From Agrobacterium tumefaciens str. B6 (GTDB lineage Bacteria; Pseudomonadota; Alphaproteobacteria; Rhizobiales; Rhizobiaceae), in the NCBI RefSeq assembly GCF_001541315.1, contig NZ_LMVK01000045.1, positions 62,001 through 126,000 on the forward strand: DNA of 64,000 nucleotides, written 5' to 3'. Positions 18,938 through 28,601 of this stretch are shown here, piece by piece. Position 1 is the first letter of the stretch; each line of letters opens with the position of its first letter. Below the pieces are notes generated by a model. The model searched no databases, was not told where the DNA came from, and saw nothing but the letters and a program-made list of their open reading frames with translations. The translations under genes and the position numbers were made by a program.

Positions 18938-19901
18938 GTTCTTTGCTCTCGCTTTCCTGTCGCTCTTGATCGAACGCCTGACCGGTTATCCGGACTGGCT
19001 GTTCAAACGCATCGGCCATCCCGTAACCTGGGTCGGTTCGCTTATCGCGCTGCTGGACAAAAAATGGAACCGGGAGAACGCGTCATTTTCACAGCGCAAG
19101 GCGGCAGGTGTGGCGGCTCTGGCCGGTTTCGTCGGGCTGACGCTGCTCCTTGCATGGTTTGCGCAATCCACCCTGCTTTTTCTGCCCTTCGGCATTTTGC
19201 TGGTTGCCGTGCTGGGCGCTTCGCTTCCGGCGCAGAAAAGTCTTGAGCAGCATGTGGAGGCTGTCGCCACTGCTCTGGAGCGCGAGGGCGTGGGCGGTGG
19301 CCGCAAGGCGGTATCGATGATCGTCGGGCGCGATCCGCAAAAGCTTGATGAGGCGGCGATCTGCCGGGCGGCGATCGAAAGTCTGGCCGAGAATTTTTCC
19401 GACGGCATCGTTGCACCCGCCCTGTGGCTCGGTCTCCTGGGCCTGCCGGGCGGCGCGGCTTACAAGGCGATCAATACGGCTGACAGCATGATCGGCCATC
19501 GCTCACTCCGCCATGAGGCCTTCGGCTGGGCCTCGGCCCGGCTGGACGATCTGGTCAATCTGCCGGCGTCGAGACTGAGTGGCGGCCTTTTCGTGGCTGC
19601 TTCGTTTTTCGTGAAGGGCGCATCACCCGGCGGGGCCATTGCCGCGATACGTCGCGATGCCCGTCATCACCGTTCCCCCAATGCCGGCTGGCCGGAGGCG
19701 GCGCTGGCCGGCGCCCTGGGCTTCGCGCTTGCAGGGCCGCGCTCCTATGGCGGGCAGATGATCGAGGCGCGCTTCATGGGCGAAGGCGGGAGGGCGACGC
19801 TGGTTGCGGGGGATATTCGCAGGGCGCTGGAGCTGGCGCGGGTTGCCGACCTGCTGTTGATCGGCCTGTTCGGACTTCTGGCGATCCTTATCGCGCTATA
19901 G
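18936..19901 (+). CDS. cobD: CobD/CbiB, adenosylcobinamide-phosphate synthase
   Basis: 321 residues, a membrane protein with about four or five hydrophobic segments (first at 1-12, others near 60-100, 190-215, 295-320). CobD/CbiB condenses adenosylcobyric acid with aminopropanol (phosphate) at the membrane. Typical motifs are GHPVTWVG near residue 26, [14 protein letters not shown] near 146 and [13 protein letters not shown] near 176. The ATG overlaps the divergent cobC ATG within a CATG, and its last 14 bases overlap the convergent cobQ end. The pairing with cobC makes functional sense, since both act in the aminopropanol arm. Confidence 0.94.
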   Translation: MFFALAFLSLLIERLTGYPDWLFKRIGHPVTWVGSLIALLDKKWNRENASFSQRKAAGVAALAGFVGLTLLLAWFAQSTLLFLPFGILLVAVLGASLPAQKSLEQHVEAVATALEREGVGGGRKAVSMIVGRDPQKLDEAAICRAAIESLAENFSDGIVAPALWLGLLGLPGGAAYKAINTADSMIGHRSLRHEAFGWASARLDDLVNLPASRLSGGLFVAASFFVKGASPGGAIAAIRRDARHHRSPNAGWPEAALAGALGFALAGPRSYGGQMIEARFMGEGGRATLVAGDIRRALELARVADLLLIGLFGLLAILIAL

Positions 19902-21345
19902 CCAGCAGACGGTCGAGATCGAGGTGCTGCTCCATATGCGCCGCAAGATGATCGAGGACGGCCTCCACCTGCGCATCATAGTTCAGGTCCGCGCCCTGCC
20001 CGCCGAGCCGCTCCAGCCATGCGCCGCGTTGGCGATCATCCGCGAAAAGACCGTGAATATAGGTGCCGAAGACGCGGCCAGAGGCCGAGATGGCGCCATC
20101 ATTATGCCCATCGAGCGTCGAGAACGGCAGATGGTCCGTCATGCCTGTGGTTTCGCCGACATGCATTTCGTAGCCGGATAAATCTATGCCGTCGAAACTC
20201 GTGCCGCGAACGGAAATGAGCCGCTTGTCGCCCGTCAGAACCGTGTCCACATCCAGCAGGCCCATTCCCTCGACCGTCGCTGGCGATCCTTCGATACCGT
20301 CAGGATCGGCAACTGTTTTTCCAAGCATCTGGTATCCGCCGCAGAGACCCAGAACATAGCCGCCGCGTCTTACATGCGCCTTGATATCAATGTCCAGGCC
20401 AGCATTCTTCAGCACGGCAAGGTCGGCGATAGTGGATTTCGAGCCGCACAGCAGGATCAGCCGGCAATCGGCGGGAATGGTTTCGCCCGGCCGCACGCGG
20501 ATCAGTTCGACATCGGGTTCCATGTCCAGGGGATCGAGATCATCGAAATTGGAAATATGCGGCAGGATCGGCACGGCAATGCGCATCTTCGCGCCAGGTT
20601 TCCGTTCAGCCGGGCCGGAAAGCCCGAGAGCATCCTCCGCCGGCAATTGTGCGGCGTCGGCAAAATGCGGCAGAAGCCCGATGGAGGCCCAGCCGGTCTT
20701 TTCCGCAATTATCCGCATGCCGTCCGAAAACAGGGCCGGATCACCGCGAAAGCGGTTGACGATAAAACCTTCGATCATAGCCGCGTCTTCAGCTTCGAGC
20801 ACGGCTTTGGTGCCGACGAGGCTGGCGATGACGCCGCCGCGGTCGATATCGCCGATCAGGATCACGGGTGCATCAGCAGCTCTCGCAAAACCCATATTGG
20901 CGATGTCATTGGCACGCAGGTTGATTTCGGACGCGCTGCCTGCCCCTTCCACCAGCACCAGATCGGCCTGCTGTTTCAGGAGCTCGAAGCTTTCCAGCAC
21001 GCGCGGCATCAGTCCGGCCTTCATGTGCTGGTAATCGGCCGCTTTGGCATTGCCGGCGATCTTGCCCTGCACCACCACCTGTGCGCCGGTTTCGCTCTGC
21101 GGCTTCAGGAGCACCGGGTTCATGTGCACGGAAAGCGGCACGCCCGCCGCCCGCGCCTGCAGCGCCTGCGCGCGGCCAATCTCGCCGCCATCGGCGGTCA
21201 CGGCCGCATTGTTCGACATGTTCTGCGGCTTGAACGGCATGACAGACAGGCCGCGCCTGACGAAGGCACGGGCAAGGCCGGCCACCATCAGCGATTTGCC
21301 GACATCCGAGCCGGTTCCCTGAAACATCAGCACGCGTGCAGCCAT
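19888..21345 (-). CDS. cobQ: Cobyric acid synthase CobQ
   Basis: 485 residues. The N-terminal dethiobiotin-synthetase-like ATPase domain begins [13 protein letters not shown] and the C-terminal class I glutamine amidotransferase domain has its nucleophile cysteine in [11 protein letters not shown] and the triad histidine in GTYIHGLF. It amidates four carboxyl groups of adenosyl-cobyrinic acid a,c-diamide. The ATG lies one base after the cobO stop, so cobO and cobQ form a two-gene operon on the minus strand. The 3' end overlaps cobD by 14 bases. Confidence 0.97.
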   Translation of the reverse strand: MAARVLMFQGTGSDVGKSLMVAGLARAFVRRGLSVMPFKPQNMSNNAAVTADGGEIGRAQALQARAAGVPLSVHMNPVLLKPQSETGAQVVVQGKIAGNAKAADYQHMKAGLMPRVLESFELLKQQADLVLVEGAGSASEINLRANDIANMGFARAADAPVILIGDIDRGGVIASLVGTKAVLEAEDAAMIEGFIVNRFRGDPALFSDGMRIIAEKTGWASIGLLPHFADAAQLPAEDALGLSGPAERKPGAKMRIAVPILPHISNFDDLDPLDMEPDVELIRVRPGETIPADCRLILLCGSKSTIADLAVLKNAGLDIDIKAHVRRGGYVLGLCGGYQMLGKTVADPDGIEGSPATVEGMGLLDVDTVLTGDKRLISVRGTSFDGIDLSGYEMHVGETTGMTDHLPFSTLDGHNDGAISASGRVFGTYIHGLFADDRQRGAWLERLGGQGADLNYDAQVEAVLDHLAAHMEQHLDLDRLLAIAR

Positions 21346-21346
21346 G

Positions 21347-21964
21347 TCAGAATTCTATCCCCGCCTGCGCCTTCACACCCGCCTTGAAGTGATGTTTGAC
21401 GAGGGTCATTTCCGTCACCATGTCGGCGGCGTCAATGAGCGGTTGCTTGGCGTTGCGGCCGGTAACGATGACATGCAGATCGGGCCTGCGGCTGGAAAGC
21501 GTTTCGACCACCTCCTTCAGCGGCAGGTAATCGTAACGGAGCGCGATGTTCAGCTCATCGAGGATCAGCAGGCCGATGGTTTCGTCTGCCATCAGGATCT
21601 TGGCTTCTTCCCAGGCCTTTGCCGCCGCTGCGACATCGCGTTTCAGATCCTGCGTGTCCCAGGTGAAACCCTCGCCCATGGTGCGCCAGACGACCTTGTC
21701 GCCGAACAAGGTCAGCGCCTGCTGTTCGCCCGTCGACCATGCCCCCTTGATGAATTGCACCACGCCGACCCTGCGTCCGGTGCCGAGCATGCGCAGGGCA
21801 AGGCCGAAAGCGGCGGTGGATTTGCCCTTGCCCGGGCCGGTATTAATCATCAGCAGACCCTTTTCAATGGTCTTTTCCGCAACTTCGGCATCCTGCACCG
21901 TCTTGCGGTTGACCATTTTCTGCCGGTGGCGTTCGGCCTCGCTGTCGCTGATGTCGCGTGTCAT
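21347..21964 (-). CDS. cobO: Cob(I)yrinic acid a,c-diamide adenosyltransferase CobO
   Basis: 206 residues from the ATG at 21964, which has AAGGAAA just upstream; an in-frame ATG at 22012 would add 16 residues. The P-loop is [10 protein letters not shown], which in this family (CobO/BtuR/CobA) binds the triphosphate of ATP in the reverse sense. [16 protein letters not shown] and LDELNIAL are family motifs. It transfers the 5'-deoxyadenosyl group to cobalt before CobQ acts, which matches its position one base upstream of cobQ. The shared spacer to the + operon carries a cobalamin riboswitch facing the other way. Confidence 0.96.
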   Translation of the reverse strand: MTRDISDSEAERHRQKMVNRKTVQDAEVAEKTIEKGLLMINTGPGKGKSTAAFGLALRMLGTGRRVGVVQFIKGAWSTGEQQALTLFGDKVVWRTMGEGFTWDTQDLKRDVAAAAKAWEEAKILMADETIGLLILDELNIALRYDYLPLKEVVETLSSRRPDLHVIVTGRNAKQPLIDAADMVTEMTLVKHHFKAGVKAQAGIEF

Positions 21965-22109
21965 TGCATTTTCCTTTTCATCCAGCCGTGCGGGATCCAG
22001 TGCCCCCGACATTCGGAGCGGCGACTATACCCAATTTGCCGCACCCGGCAATGTGCCGCCGCAGGGCCCGCAGCATTGACCCTCACGCCCGTTCAGCCTA
22101 AGGGTAACG

Positions 22110-22305
22110 GACTGACGGTCTTTTCCCGGCAACGGGAAAAGCTAAGAGGGAACACGGTTCCAACCCGATTACCGGGTCATTCCGTGGCTGCCCCCGCAAC
22201 TGTAAGCGGTAAGCCCGCACCGTAAAGCCACTGGACCCTTGAAGATGGTTCGGGAAGGCGGTGTCAGGGTGTAAAGCCGCGAGCCAGGAGACCTGCCGTT
22301 TCAGG
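22110..22305 (+). promoter_or_regulatory. Cobalamin (B12) riboswitch
   Basis: The leader shows the ordered conserved blocks of the AdoCbl riboswitch: the GGAA/GGTTCC region at 22148-22160, the core CCCCGCAACTGTAAGCGG at about 22191-22208, AGCCACTGG at about 22225, GGGAAGGCGG at 22251-22260 and the B12 box AGCCAGGAGACCTGCC at 22282-22297. It is on the + strand, about 130 bases before the first gene of the DUF1636-cobW-cobN operon, and should lower expression when adenosylcobalamin is plentiful. The 469-base spacer 21965-22433 also contains the cobO promoter region; I see no second riboswitch for cobO on the minus strand. Confidence 0.95.
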
Positions 22306-22433
22306 AAAAACGTCTGCCGGGCGGGGTGCTCCGGTCAGTCGGTTAGATCGAACATCCGGTTTGCGCCTGTCCGCATGCCGTTTTCGACATCCGCACCCCG
22401 AGATTTTTTGCAAGGCGCGGGAAACGATACGGT

Positions 22434-22859
22434 TTGGATATTTCAGCGACATCTTCTTCTACGAGTGGAAACACGCAGGACGAAACGGCGTCCGGCGTGA
22501 CCGTCTTCATTTGCAGAAGCTGCCGCGATGAAGCCGACGCCAATGCCGAACCGCGCCCCGGTTCGCGTCTCGCCGATGCCGTCATGGCAAAGGCGGAGGA
22601 AACGGGTGTCACCGTTCGTTCCGTCAACTGTCTTGCCAATTGCAAGCGTGGCCTCAGCGCCGTGCTGCGCAGCGCCAATGGCTGGTCCTATGTATTCGGC
22701 GGGCTGACGACCGGTGATGCGGAAGATTTGCTGACCGGCGCGCGGCTGCTGGCTGCCGCCCCCGATGGCCTGATGCCCTGGCGCGGCCGCCCCGAACCAT
22801 TAAAGCGCGGCATGGTGGCGCGCATTCCCCCATTCGATTTTACCGAGGAGAGATCATGA
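22434..22859 (+). CDS. DUF1636 protein, putative cysteine-rich metal-handling protein
   Basis: 141 residues if the TTG at 22434 is used; a GTG at 22497 would leave the conserved core intact and is a real alternative. The core starts VTVFICRSCRDE and later has VNCLANCKRG, giving four cysteines in a thioredoxin-like ferredoxin arrangement (C-x2-C ... C-x3-C), suggesting [2Fe-2S] or metal binding. The function is not established. It is the first gene under the cobalamin riboswitch and overlaps cobW by four bases (ATGA), so a role in cobalt or cofactor supply for the corrin pathway is likely but inferred. Confidence 0.75.
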   Translation: MDISATSSSTSGNTQDETASGVTVFICRSCRDEADANAEPRPGSRLADAVMAKAEETGVTVRSVNCLANCKRGLSAVLRSANGWSYVFGGLTTGDAEDLLTGARLLAAAPDGLMPWRGRPEPLKRGMVARIPPFDFTEERS

Positions 22860-23893
22860 GCACCCTTCTGGACCGCGTTCCCTGCACCATCGTTACCGGT
22901 TTTCTGGGGGCCGGCAAAACCACGCTGCTGCGCGGTCTTCTCGAAAAGCTTGACGGCAAGCGGCTGGCGATCATCGTCAATGAATTCGGCGATATCGGCA
23001 TCGATGGCGAAATTCTGAAAGGCTGCGGTATTGAAAGCTGCCCGGAAGAAAACATCGTCGAGCTGGCCAATGGCTGCATCTGCTGTACAGTGGCGGATGA
23101 TTTCCAGCCCGCCATCGAACAGATTCTGAGCCGCCAGCCGAAGGTGGAGCATATCCTCATCGAGACCTCTGGCCTTGCCCTGCCGAAGCCGCTTGTGCAG
23201 GCTTTCCAGTGGCCGGCCATCAAGAGCCGCGTGACGGTGGATGCCGTCGTGGCCGTGGTGGATGGCGCTGCCCTCGCCGAAGGGCAGGTGGCGCATGACA
23301 TGGAAGCGCTAGCCGCTCAGCGCGCCAATGACGAGGCGCTCGATCATGATGACCCGGTCGAAGAGGTTTTCGAGGATCAGGTCGCCTGCGCTGATCTTAT
23401 TGTGCTGACCAAGGCCGATCTTCTTGACGATGCCGGCCTGGACAAGGCCAAGGCGCATATTCTCGAACATCTGCCGAAGGCAGCAAAGATCGTCGTGGCC
23501 TCCAATGGCGCTATTGATCCCGCCGTGCTGATCGGTCTTGGCCTTGCGGTGGAAGAGGATATCGAAAACCGCCGCACCCACCATGATGGCGAGCTTGACC
23601 ACGAGCATGACGATTTCGACAGCTTCGTCATCGATTTGCCGGCCGTCACCGACCCGGAAGCACTGGCTATCCGTATCGCCGAGACGGCTGCTGCGGAAAA
23701 TGTCTTGCGGATCAAGGGCTTCATCGAGGTTTCCGCAAAGCCGATGCGCCTGCAGGTGCAGGCTGTCGGCAGCCGCGTCAACCACTATTACGACCGGCCC
23801 TGGGCCGCGGGTGAAGAACGCCGCAGCCGTCTCGTCGTCATCGGTGAAAAGGGCTTGAACCGCGAAAAGATCGAGCAGATGCTGGCCGCCTGA
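22856..23893 (+). CDS. cobW: CobW, G3E-family GTPase metallochaperone for cobalamin synthesis
   Basis: 345 residues of the COG0523 family. The P-loop is GFLGAGKTTLL near residue 20, the metal motif is CICC (GCICCTV, near 75), TKADL is the guanine-recognition motif, and a His/Asp-rich loop (HDGELDHEHDD) lies near 245. The C-terminal CobW domain follows. CobW is thought to deliver cobalt to the CobNST chelatase, encoded in part by the next gene three bases downstream. It is controlled by the upstream riboswitch through the operon. Confidence 0.95.
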   Translation: MSTLLDRVPCTIVTGFLGAGKTTLLRGLLEKLDGKRLAIIVNEFGDIGIDGEILKGCGIESCPEENIVELANGCICCTVADDFQPAIEQILSRQPKVEHILIETSGLALPKPLVQAFQWPAIKSRVTVDAVVAVVDGAALAEGQVAHDMEALAAQRANDEALDHDDPVEEVFEDQVACADLIVLTKADLLDDAGLDKAKAHILEHLPKAAKIVVASNGAIDPAVLIGLGLAVEEDIENRRTHHDGELDHEHDDFDSFVIDLPAVTDPEALAIRIAETAAAENVLRIKGFIEVSAKPMRLQVQAVGSRVNHYYDRPWAAGEERRSRLVVIGEKGLNREKIEQMLAA

Positions 23894-23895
23894 CG

Positions 23896-26800
23896 ATGCA
23901 TATTCTCGCCACCACATCCTCGTCTCTGGACGACCTGATAGAGCCGGTTGATCTCAACCAGCCCCGGTCGGATGTGGTGATGCTGTCGTTTTCGGCCAGT
24001 GATCTGGCCGGGCTGGAACAGGCCTGGCGGCGAACCGAGGGTACACCACCCTCCCTGTCCGCCGCCAACCTGTCCGAGCTTCGGCACCCCATGTCGGTCG
24101 ATCTGTGGATTGAAAAGACGACGGAACACGCCAAGGTTATTCTTATTCGGATTCTCGGCGGTGCAGAACGCTGGCGCTACGGTGTCGATCAGCTTTCCAT
24201 TCTGGCGCGCAGGCGCGGCATAAGGCTGCTGCTCCTGCCGGGAGAATGCAGCGACCGAGATGAAAAGCTTGAAGCGGCATCAACCGTCGACCGGCGGACT
24301 TTAGCCTCTGCCCTCTCCTTCTTTCGTGAGGGTGGGGAGGAGAATATGGGCCGGCTTGCCGGTGGTCTCACCGCTCTTGCAAAGGGTGAGACATGGCCGG
24401 ATATCGAGGCTGAACCGCTGCCGAAAGCCGGTTTCTACCGACCCGGCAGGGGCGTCATGGATCGGGCGGAAGCCTGCGAGGGGTTTCCCGCCGGTGCGCC
24501 CCTTTTGCCGATCCTCTTTTACCGCTCCATGCTTCTGGCGGCAGATGCTGCACCTGTGGATGCGCTCTTCGAAGCGCTCGAGCAACGCGGTTTTGCACCT
24601 TTGCCGATTTTTGTCAGCGGCCTGAAGGATGGCGAGGCGATCCGCTTCCTCGAAACGGTGCTGCCCGATCTCAAACCCGCCGCCATCATTGCCGCCACCG
24701 CCTTCGCCAGCCAGACGGATGACGAGGGCACAACCCTGTTCGACCGGCTCGGCGTGCCGGTGTTTCAGGTGGTGATGGCGACGACGCGACGGGACGGCTG
24801 GGCGGAAAATGCGCGCGGCCTCAATCCCTCCGATCTTGCCATGCATGTCGTTCTGCCGGAACTGGATGGCCGGATTCTTGCCGGTGCGATCTCGTTCAAA
24901 CAGGCGCGAATGGATGGTGGCGCGAGTTTGCTCAATGTACCCGAGGCCGATCGCGTCGAGCAGGTGGCAAATCGCATCGCCGCTTTCCTGCGGCTGCGGA
25001 ATGCCGCTCCACGGGATCGCCGGATCGTCATTCTGATGCCGGATTATCCCGGTGCGGCGCCCGGGCGAACCGGTTATGCCGTCGGTCTTGATGTGCCGCA
25101 AAGCGTTCTCGAAATGCTGCGCGATCTCGCTGGCGCAGGTTATGCGGTCGAGGATATTCCTAAGACCGCGCGGGCGCTGCTCGACCGCGTCGAAAAGCAG
25201 GAAGCGACGATTGGTCTTTCCGTCTATGAAAGTTTTTTTTCCGCCCTGCCACCTATAGCTGCCGCATCCGTAAATGCGACATGGGGCGCAGCAACCGACG
25301 ACGACGCATTGGTTGATGGTGCATTCCGGTTTCGTGTCGCCCGTTTCGGCGAAGTATTCGTGGCGCTTGCGCCCGACCGGGGCCGCAACGAGGATCGCCG
25401 GGTGGATTACCACGACCCTGCCCTGCCGCCGCGTCACGCGTTAGTCGCTTTCGGTGCGTGGATGCAGCGGGTCGCAGATGCGCATGCCATCGTGCATGTG
25501 GGCGCGCACGGCACGCTGGAATGGCTGCCGGGCAAAACGGTTGCGCTTTCCCGTGATTGTTTTCCCGAAATCGTCACCGGCTCGCTGCCCGTAGTCTATC
25601 CGTTCATTGTTTCCAATCCAGGCGAAGCGGCGGTCGCCAAGCGGCGTATCGCGGCCGTGACCATCGGCCATGTTCCACCGGTGCTGGTCAATGCCGGGCT
25701 TTCCCCGGAACAGTCGGCGCTGGAACAGCTCGTTGATGAATATGCGCAGGCGGATGGGCTGGATCGCCGTCGCCGTGACCGGCTGGCGAAACTGATTGTC
25801 GAAAAGGCGCTGGAGACTGGGCTTGCAGCTGAGGCGGGCGTGGGTGTGAAGGATGATGCCGATGCGGCCCTGTCGCGCATCGACGCCTTTCTGTGCGACC
25901 TCAAGGATTTCGCCATCAAGGACGGCCAGCATGTTTTTGGCCGCTGTGCCGAAGCCGAGACCGATCTTCTGAGGCTTGAAAGCGCCAAATCGGAAAAAGC
26001 TGCCCTGCTGGCTGCGCTTGATGGCCGGCATATCGCCCCCGGCCCCTCCGGCGCACCTGCGCGCGGACGGCTCGATGTGCTGCCCACGGGCCGCAATCTC
26101 TATGCCGCCGATCCGCGCACCATGCCGACGCCGACGGCGTTCGAGCTCGGCAAAATGGCGGGCGAAGAGGTGCTGCGCCATCATCTGCAGTCCCACGGCG
26201 ACTGGCCGAAACATCTGGTCTTCGATCTGTGGGGCAGCGCCGGTCTGCGCCATGGCGGTGAGGATGTGGCCCAAGCGCTGCATCTGATGGGGGCGAGACC
26301 GATCCACGATCTCGCCACCGGCCGGGTCACCGGCATCGAGGTTCTGCCGCCGGCGAGCTTGGGGCGGCCGCGTGTCGACGTCACCTTTCGCATATCCGGC
26401 CTTTTCCGCGATATGTTTCCGGCACTGATCGCGCTTCTCGACGCTGCCGCCAAGGCTGTTGCGAGGCGGGAGGAAGCGCCGGGCGACAATCCTCTCGCGG
26501 AAGAGGCCGTCGCGCCCGGGCATATTCCGGCGCGCATTTTCGGCTCCGCGCCCGGCACCTATGGTGCCGGCATCGAAGAAAAGCTTGCGAGCGGGAAATG
26601 GGAAGAACGCGAGGAGCTTGGGCAGGCCTATCTCGAGGCGGCGAGCCACGCTTTCGGTGGTGCAGACGGGCTGGAGATTTTCGAAGATACCGGTTTTGTG
26701 GAGCTCGTCAGGCGGGCCGACCTTCTGGTTCATACTGGCGATGATCCGGGTCGTGACCTTCTCGATGGTTCTTCCGATGTCGCCTTTATCGGCGGCTTTT

Positions 26801-27246
26801 CCGCTGCGAAGGCCGTGCTTGGCGGGGTCGCTGACATCGTGGCGCTGGATACCACAGATCCGGCACGCCCGCGTGCAAGGTCAATGACGCAGGCGCTGAC
26901 GCGGGTGGTGCGCGCGCGCGCCGTCAATCCACGCTTCATTGCAGGCCAGATGCGGCATGGTCCGCGCGGGGCGGCGGAGTTCGCCGAGACGGTGGACCGG
27001 CTGATCGGCTTTGCCGAAACCACACATGCGGTGTCCTCCTCGTTGATCGAGGCGCTTTACGACGCCTATTTCGGCAATGAGGACGTGCGCGATTTCATTC
27101 TGCTGGAAAATCCGAAAGCGGCGCAAGTGATGGCCGAACGGTTTTTATCCGCCCGCCGTCGTGGATTGTGGCATAGCCGCCGCAATGCTGTGGATGCGGA
27201 ACTTGAAATGCTCATCATGCCGCGGCCCCAAAGGGTGGAGGCGTGA
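23896..27246 (+). CDS. cobN: Cobaltochelatase subunit CobN
   Basis: 1116 residues, the large subunit of the ATP-dependent aerobic cobaltochelatase that inserts Co2+ into hydrogenobyrinic acid a,c-diamide with CobS and CobT, which are not in this window. The CobN/magnesium-chelatase H-like core is seen in VHVGAHGTLEWLPGK near residue 535 and VYPFIVSNPGEA near 565, and in the C-terminal VDRLIGFAETTHAVSSSLIEALYDAYFGNE-type region. It is shorter than the roughly 1270-residue Pseudomonas denitrificans protein, but no frameshift is evident and both ends look intact. It overlaps cobG at TGATG. Confidence 0.96.
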   Translation: MHILATTSSSLDDLIEPVDLNQPRSDVVMLSFSASDLAGLEQAWRRTEGTPPSLSAANLSELRHPMSVDLWIEKTTEHAKVILIRILGGAERWRYGVDQLSILARRRGIRLLLLPGECSDRDEKLEAASTVDRRTLASALSFFREGGEENMGRLAGGLTALAKGETWPDIEAEPLPKAGFYRPGRGVMDRAEACEGFPAGAPLLPILFYRSMLLAADAAPVDALFEALEQRGFAPLPIFVSGLKDGEAIRFLETVLPDLKPAAIIAATAFASQTDDEGTTLFDRLGVPVFQVVMATTRRDGWAENARGLNPSDLAMHVVLPELDGRILAGAISFKQARMDGGASLLNVPEADRVEQVANRIAAFLRLRNAAPRDRRIVILMPDYPGAAPGRTGYAVGLDVPQSVLEMLRDLAGAGYAVEDIPKTARALLDRVEKQEATIGLSVYESFFSALPPIAAASVNATWGAATDDDALVDGAFRFRVARFGEVFVALAPDRGRNEDRRVDYHDPALPPRHALVAFGAWMQRVADAHAIVHVGAHGTLEWLPGKTVALSRDCFPEIVTGSLPVVYPFIVSNPGEAAVAKRRIAAVTIGHVPPVLVNAGLSPEQSALEQLVDEYAQADGLDRRRRDRLAKLIVEKALETGLAAEAGVGVKDDADAALSRIDAFLCDLKDFAIKDGQHVFGRCAEAETDLLRLESAKSEKAALLAALDGRHIAPGPSGAPARGRLDVLPTGRNLYAADPRTMPTPTAFELGKMAGEEVLRHHLQSHGDWPKHLVFDLWGSAGLRHGGEDVAQALHLMGARPIHDLATGRVTGIEVLPPASLGRPRVDVTFRISGLFRDMFPALIALLDAAAKAVARREEAPGDNPLAEEAVAPGHIPARIFGSAPGTYGAGIEEKLASGKWEEREELGQAYLEAASHAFGGADGLEIFEDTGFVELVRRADLLVHTGDDPGRDLLDGSSDVAFIGGFSAAKAVLGGVADIVALDTTDPARPRARSMTQALTRVVRARAVNPRFIAGQMRHGPRGAAEFAETVDRLIGFAETTHAVSSSLIEALYDAYFGNEDVRDFILLENPKAAQVMAERFLSARRRGLWHSRRNAVDAELEMLIMPRPQRVEA

Positions 27247-28601
27247 TGATGGCCGCTGCCGATCCCGTTCAGCCCTTTGGCCGCCGTGGCCTCTGCCCGG
27301 CCCTCTCCGTTCCCATGCGCACCGGAGACGGGTTTTTGTCGCGGATCGCTTTCGAGGCGGATATTGCCCCGCGTGATATGGCGGCGCTTTGCCATTTTGC
27401 CGAACTGCATGGCAACGGATTGATCGACATTACCGCACGCGGCAGCCTGCAATTTCGCGGCCTGACGCCGGAAAGCGCCCGCGCCCTGGAAAAAGATGTT
27501 CTGGCGCTGGATTTGCCGCTGCGTGAGGGACTGGCAGTTGAGACCTCGCTTCTCGCCGGTCGGGATGACGCGGAAATCGCTGATGGCCGCCCACTCGCCG
27601 CAGAGATTCGAAAAGAGGCTGACAGGCTCATTCTCCATGAGAAGCTTGCCGCTAAAATGTCTGTCGTCATTGATGGCGGCGGGCTCCTCCCCATGGGAGA
27701 TTTGCTGGCCGATATTCGCCTGAAAGCACTGTCGCTTGATGGTCGGACCTTCTGGCGATTGCTCGTTGGCGGGCCGGAAAGCAGGGCGCTGAATGCGGGA
27801 CTGGTCGAGACGGGCGCGGCGGCGGGCGTCGTCGTGTCGCTGCTCGCCTTTCTGGCCGGCAAGGGACCGCTTGCGCGTGGCCGCGATCTGGACCATTCGA
27901 CCATAAAGACAGTTTGCGGAGATCGCCTGCTCGATCGGGTGATTGCGGACGAAGCCAGGGTGGCTTCTGCACCTTTGGGATTGATGACGACAGGAAATGA
28001 TTGCTTCGCAGTTGCTGTCGCGCCTGCTTTCGGGCAAATCCGGGCTTGCGATTTGTCCCATCTCTGCGAACGGGCCGGTACGCTCGGCATCAAGGCTCTA
28101 CGGCCATCCCCAAACCATAGCCTGCTATTTTTCGGATCGTCATCCGCTTGCAACGCCTTGCTTGAGATCGCGCGGGCGGCCGGTTTCATAACGATGGCAG
28201 GTGATGCACGCTCTTCCATCGCCGTCTGTCCCGGCGCGCCGGGCTGCGCTTCGGCTTTTCTTCCCACCCATGAACTGGCCGCCTTTGCGTCCGAGGAATG
28301 CGCGTCATTGCTGGATGGCTCCTTCACGCTGCATATTTCCGGCTGTGGCAAGGGTTGCGCTCATCCCGCGCCGTCGCTTCTCACTTTTTCCGGCACTGCC
28401 GATGGCCTGGTCTTTTCTATTGCAGGCCGCCCCGGCGACGTGCCCGATGGCATTTTACCTTTCCCGCATCAGAGGACGGCGCTTTCGCGGCTTGCCCGTC
28501 TTTACGAAAAAGAACATAAGCCCGGGGAAAACGCCGCTACCCTGTTTGCCCGGCTGGGCAAACAGGCGATCGGTGCGGCGCTTCGACAGGATGACCGATG
28601 A
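27246..28601 (+). CDS. cobG: Precorrin-3B synthase CobG
   Basis: About 451 residues, nitrite/sulfite-reductase-like, with two ferredoxin-like half domains and a [4Fe-4S] site supplied by cysteines in VCPGAPGCASAF and SGCGKGCAHP near residues 328-378. It is an oxygen-dependent monooxygenase forming precorrin-3B, so it marks the aerobic pathway. Three starts are in frame (GTG 27243, ATG 27246, ATG 27249); 27246 overlaps the cobN stop. It overlaps cobH by four bases. Confidence 0.93.
   Translation: MMAAADPVQPFGRRGLCPALSVPMRTGDGFLSRIAFEADIAPRDMAALCHFAELHGNGLIDITARGSLQFRGLTPESARALEKDVLALDLPLREGLAVETSLLAGRDDAEIADGRPLAAEIRKEADRLILHEKLAAKMSVVIDGGGLLPMGDLLADIRLKALSLDGRTFWRLLVGGPESRALNAGLVETGAAAGVVVSLLAFLAGKGPLARGRDLDHSTIKTVCGDRLLDRVIADEARVASAPLGLMTTGNDCFAVAVAPAFGQIRACDLSHLCERAGTLGIKALRPSPNHSLLFFGSSSACNALLEIARAAGFITMAGDARSSIAVCPGAPGCASAFLPTHELAAFASEECASLLDGSFTLHISGCGKGCAHPAPSLLTFSGTADGLVFSIAGRPGDVPDGILPFPHQRTALSRLARLYEKEHKPGENAATLFARLGKQAIGAALRQDDR

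Noticed and set aside
20374..21387. A 337-codon open frame on the + strand
   Set aside because: It is antisense to cobQ, whose ATPase and amidotransferase motifs are clear. The translated product is His/Gln-rich without known motifs.
25441..26733. A 430-codon open frame on the minus strand
   Set aside because: It is antisense to the CobN core motifs and has no domain or ribosome site.
23896..27246. Suspected truncation or frameshift in cobN because it is shorter than the P. denitrificans protein
   Set aside because: Both ends and the core motifs are intact in a single frame and the start and stop are coupled to neighbours; length variation within the family is more likely.
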